From JAKAUF01 sp050746205 (GTDB lineage: Bacteria; Acidobacteriota; Terriglobia; Terriglobales; SCQP01): 7,381 nucleotides of DNA. Location of the stretch: the NCBI GenBank assembly GCA_050746205.1, contig JBOGKW010000173.1, positions 1 through 7,381 of the forward strand. The letters run 5' to 3'. Positions within the stretch are counted from its first letter, which is position 1; every line of letters starts with the position of its first letter. Shown here one piece after another: positions 5,984-7,381 of the stretch. The position numbers were made by a program, and so were the translations under genes. The notes beneath the pieces were generated by a model. The model did no database searches. It had not been told where the DNA came from and saw only the letters and a list, made by a program, of their open reading frames with translations.

Positions 5984-7357
5984 CTAGGCTTCCGGCTCCT
6001 TGGCCTGCTGTTTGCGGCGCGCGATGTCAGCCAGCCACTCCCGCGCCCGCGCCTCCCAGCCCTCGCCGCCGGGCTGATAATAGCGCCGGCCACGCAGATT
6101 CTCGGGCAGGCACTCCATATCCGCCACCTTGGCCTCGAGGTCGTGGGCGTACTGATAGCCGCGGCCGTAGCCCAAGCCGCGCATCAAGCCGGTGGACGCG
6201 TTGCGCAAGTGCAGCGGAACGGGCTGGGCCATCGTCTGCTCGACGTCGTCCAGCACGCGGCCATAGGCGTGATACAGCGCGTTGCTCTTGGGCGCCAGGG
6301 CCAAATAGACGCAGGCCTGCGCCAGGGCCAGGGCGCCTTCGGGCAGACCGATGAAGTGCACCGCGTCGCGCGCCGCCAGCGCCTGCTCCAGCGCCCGTGG
6401 ATCAGCCAGGCCGACGTCCTCGCTGGCGAAGCGCACTAGCCGCCGCGCCACGTAGAGCGGCTCCTCGCCGCCCTCCAGCATGCGCGCCAGCCAATACAGC
6501 GCGGCGTCGGGGTCGCTGTTGCGCAGCGATTTGTGCAGCGCGGAAATCAGATTGAAGTGCTCCTCGCCGGCGGCGTCGTAGAGCAGCGTTTTGCGCTCCA
6601 GCGCCGCGTCCAGGTCGGCCGCGCCAAGGTGCAGCACTCCATCATGGGCCATGCCCGCCAGGGCCAGGACCTCGAGCGTGTTCAGCGCCACGCGGGCGTC
6701 GCCATTGGCGAAGATGGCGATGCGCGAGCCCAGCTCCGGCGCCAGCTCCAGGCGGGGCGCGGCGCCGGGCGGGAAACTGGCGGCCACGCCGCGTTCCCGA
6801 TCCTCGGCCGCCCTGGCCAGCAGCGCGGTGATCTCCTCCGGCGCCAAGGCCCGCAGCACCCAGACCCGGGCGCGGGACAGGAGCGCGGAGTTCAGCTCGA
6901 AGCTGGGGTTTTCCGTCGTGGCCCCGATCAGCGAGATCGCTCCCTTCTCGACATAGGGCAGGAAGGCGTCCTGCTGCGCCTTGTTGAAGCGGTGAATCTC
7001 ATCCACAAAGAGGATGGTCCGCCGCCCCGCTTCCCAGGCGCGTTCGGCGCCGGCCATGACCTCGCGGATCTCGCGGATGCCGCTGGTGACGGCGCTGAAG
7101 GGCACGAAGCGCCGCTGCGTTCGCGCGGCGATGACCCGCGCCAGCGTGGTCTTGCCCACGCCCGGCGGGCCCCACAAAATCATCGAGCCGATCTCGTCGC
7201 GCTCGATCTGCCGCCGCAGGGGCCGGTCCGGCGCCAGCAGATGACGCTGGCCGGCGATTTCCTCCAGGTCGCGCGGCCGCATGCGGTCGGCCAGCGGACG
7301 GCGGGCCGTGCCGCCGGCGGCGGCGGGCTCCGGCGGCTCAGGAAACAGCGTCGCCAT
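5984..7357 (-). CDS. rarA: Replication-associated recombination protein A (RarA/MgsA), AAA+ ATPase
   Basis: The product is 457 aa; E. coli RarA is 447. RarA is a tetrameric cytosolic ATPase of the clamp-loader branch (kin of RuvB and eukaryotic WRNIP1/Mgs1) that acts at stalled replication forks and binds SSB and DNA ends. Seen: a short Pro/Ala/Gly-rich N-terminus, then PLADRMRPRDLEEIAGQRHLL (21-41). Walker A is GPPGVGKT (63-70) and Walker B is ILFVDE (115-120), followed by IHRFNKAQQDAFLP. Sensor 1 is in GATTENPSFELNSALLSR (145-162), which includes the Arg-finger region, and the sensor 2 type motif is GDAR (219-222). The family-specific C-terminus has LISALHKSLRNSDPDAALYW (270-289), RLVRFASEDVGLADP (306-320), LAPKSNALY (354-362) and VPLHLRNASTGLMRGLGYG (380-398). 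All catalytic motifs are intact. The ATG at 7357 is supported by GAGGGGGGAG ending 4 bases before it. Transcription may begin further right, outside the window. Confidence 0.97.
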   Translation of the reverse strand: MATLFPEPPEPAAAGGTARRPLADRMRPRDLEEIAGQRHLLAPDRPLRRQIERDEIGSMILWGPPGVGKTTLARVIAARTQRRFVPFSAVTSGIREIREVMAGAERAWEAGRRTILFVDEIHRFNKAQQDAFLPYVEKGAISLIGATTENPSFELNSALLSRARVWVLRALAPEEITALLARAAEDRERGVAASFPPGAAPRLELAPELGSRIAIFANGDARVALNTLEVLALAGMAHDGVLHLGAADLDAALERKTLLYDAAGEEHFNLISALHKSLRNSDPDAALYWLARMLEGGEEPLYVARRLVRFASEDVGLADPRALEQALAARDAVHFIGLPEGALALAQACVYLALAPKSNALYHAYGRVLDDVEQTMAQPVPLHLRNASTGLMRGLGYGRGYQYAHDLEAKVADMECLPENLRGRRYYQPGGEGWEARAREWLADIARRKQQAKEPEA

Positions 7358-7361
7358 CGCG

Positions 7362-7371
7362 CTCCCCCCTC
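7362..7371 (-). promoter_or_regulatory. Strong Shine-Dalgarno sequence of rarA
   Basis: The minus strand reads GAGGGGGGAG, with four bases (CGCG) before the ATG at 7357. It fixes the rarA start and is by far the best ribosome binding site in the window. Confidence 0.65.
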
Positions 7372-7381
7372 GGGGCCGCGG

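Noticed and set aside
4583..6439. A 618-codon open frame on the plus strand
   Set aside because: It is antisense to ubiD and the 3' half of rarA and passes through the intergenic repeat. Its composition is that of a shadow frame, and no motif is present.

Overview
The window is a GC-rich piece of a bacterial chromosome in which every recognisable gene lies on the minus strand. Reading in the direction of transcription (right to left), it holds a rarA (mgsA) AAA+ ATPase gene, a ubiD-family decarboxylase gene, and then a tightly packed run of three HlyD/MFP-type periplasmic adaptor genes, the last of which runs off the left edge. The adaptors imply a Gram-negative (diderm) cell. The GC-rich style and the combination of a multi-adaptor cassette with single-copy housekeeping genes would suit Acidobacteriota, but that is inference and no marker here proves it.

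Layout. At 5984-7357 (-) is rarA, with a strong Shine-Dalgarno sequence and complete AAA+ and C-terminal domains. At 5738-5983 is a 246-base spacer carrying hairpins and one copy (B) of an intergenic repeat. At 4199-5737 (-) is ubiD, with the metal and catalytic residues preserved and an extra segment of about 28 residues relative to E. coli UbiD. At 3717-4198 is a spacer of about 480 bases with the second, same-orientation copy (A) of the repeat, a perfect TATAAT box, and an AT-rich dyad just before the first adaptor gene. At 1-3716 (-) are the three adaptor genes: the first two overlap by 4 bases, and the third begins 9 bases after the second stops.

How the genes may work together. The three adaptors very probably form one transcription unit and serve one envelope efflux machine, whose pump (RND or MacB/FtsX-type ABC) and outer-membrane channel are not in the window; they may lie beyond base 1. 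The proteins are diverged paralogues: they share the split lipoyl domain, a helical hairpin with the same internal motif, and the beta-barrel region, but they differ in their N-terminal export or anchor signals. UbiD (prenylated-FMN decarboxylase, likely quinone synthesis) and RarA (replication-fork maintenance) look like unrelated housekeeping neighbours, each followed by a copy of the repeat.

The most interesting points are the triple-adaptor cassette and the pair of hairpin-rich repeats that bracket ubiD. No tRNA, rRNA, CRISPR array or insertion sequence was seen.
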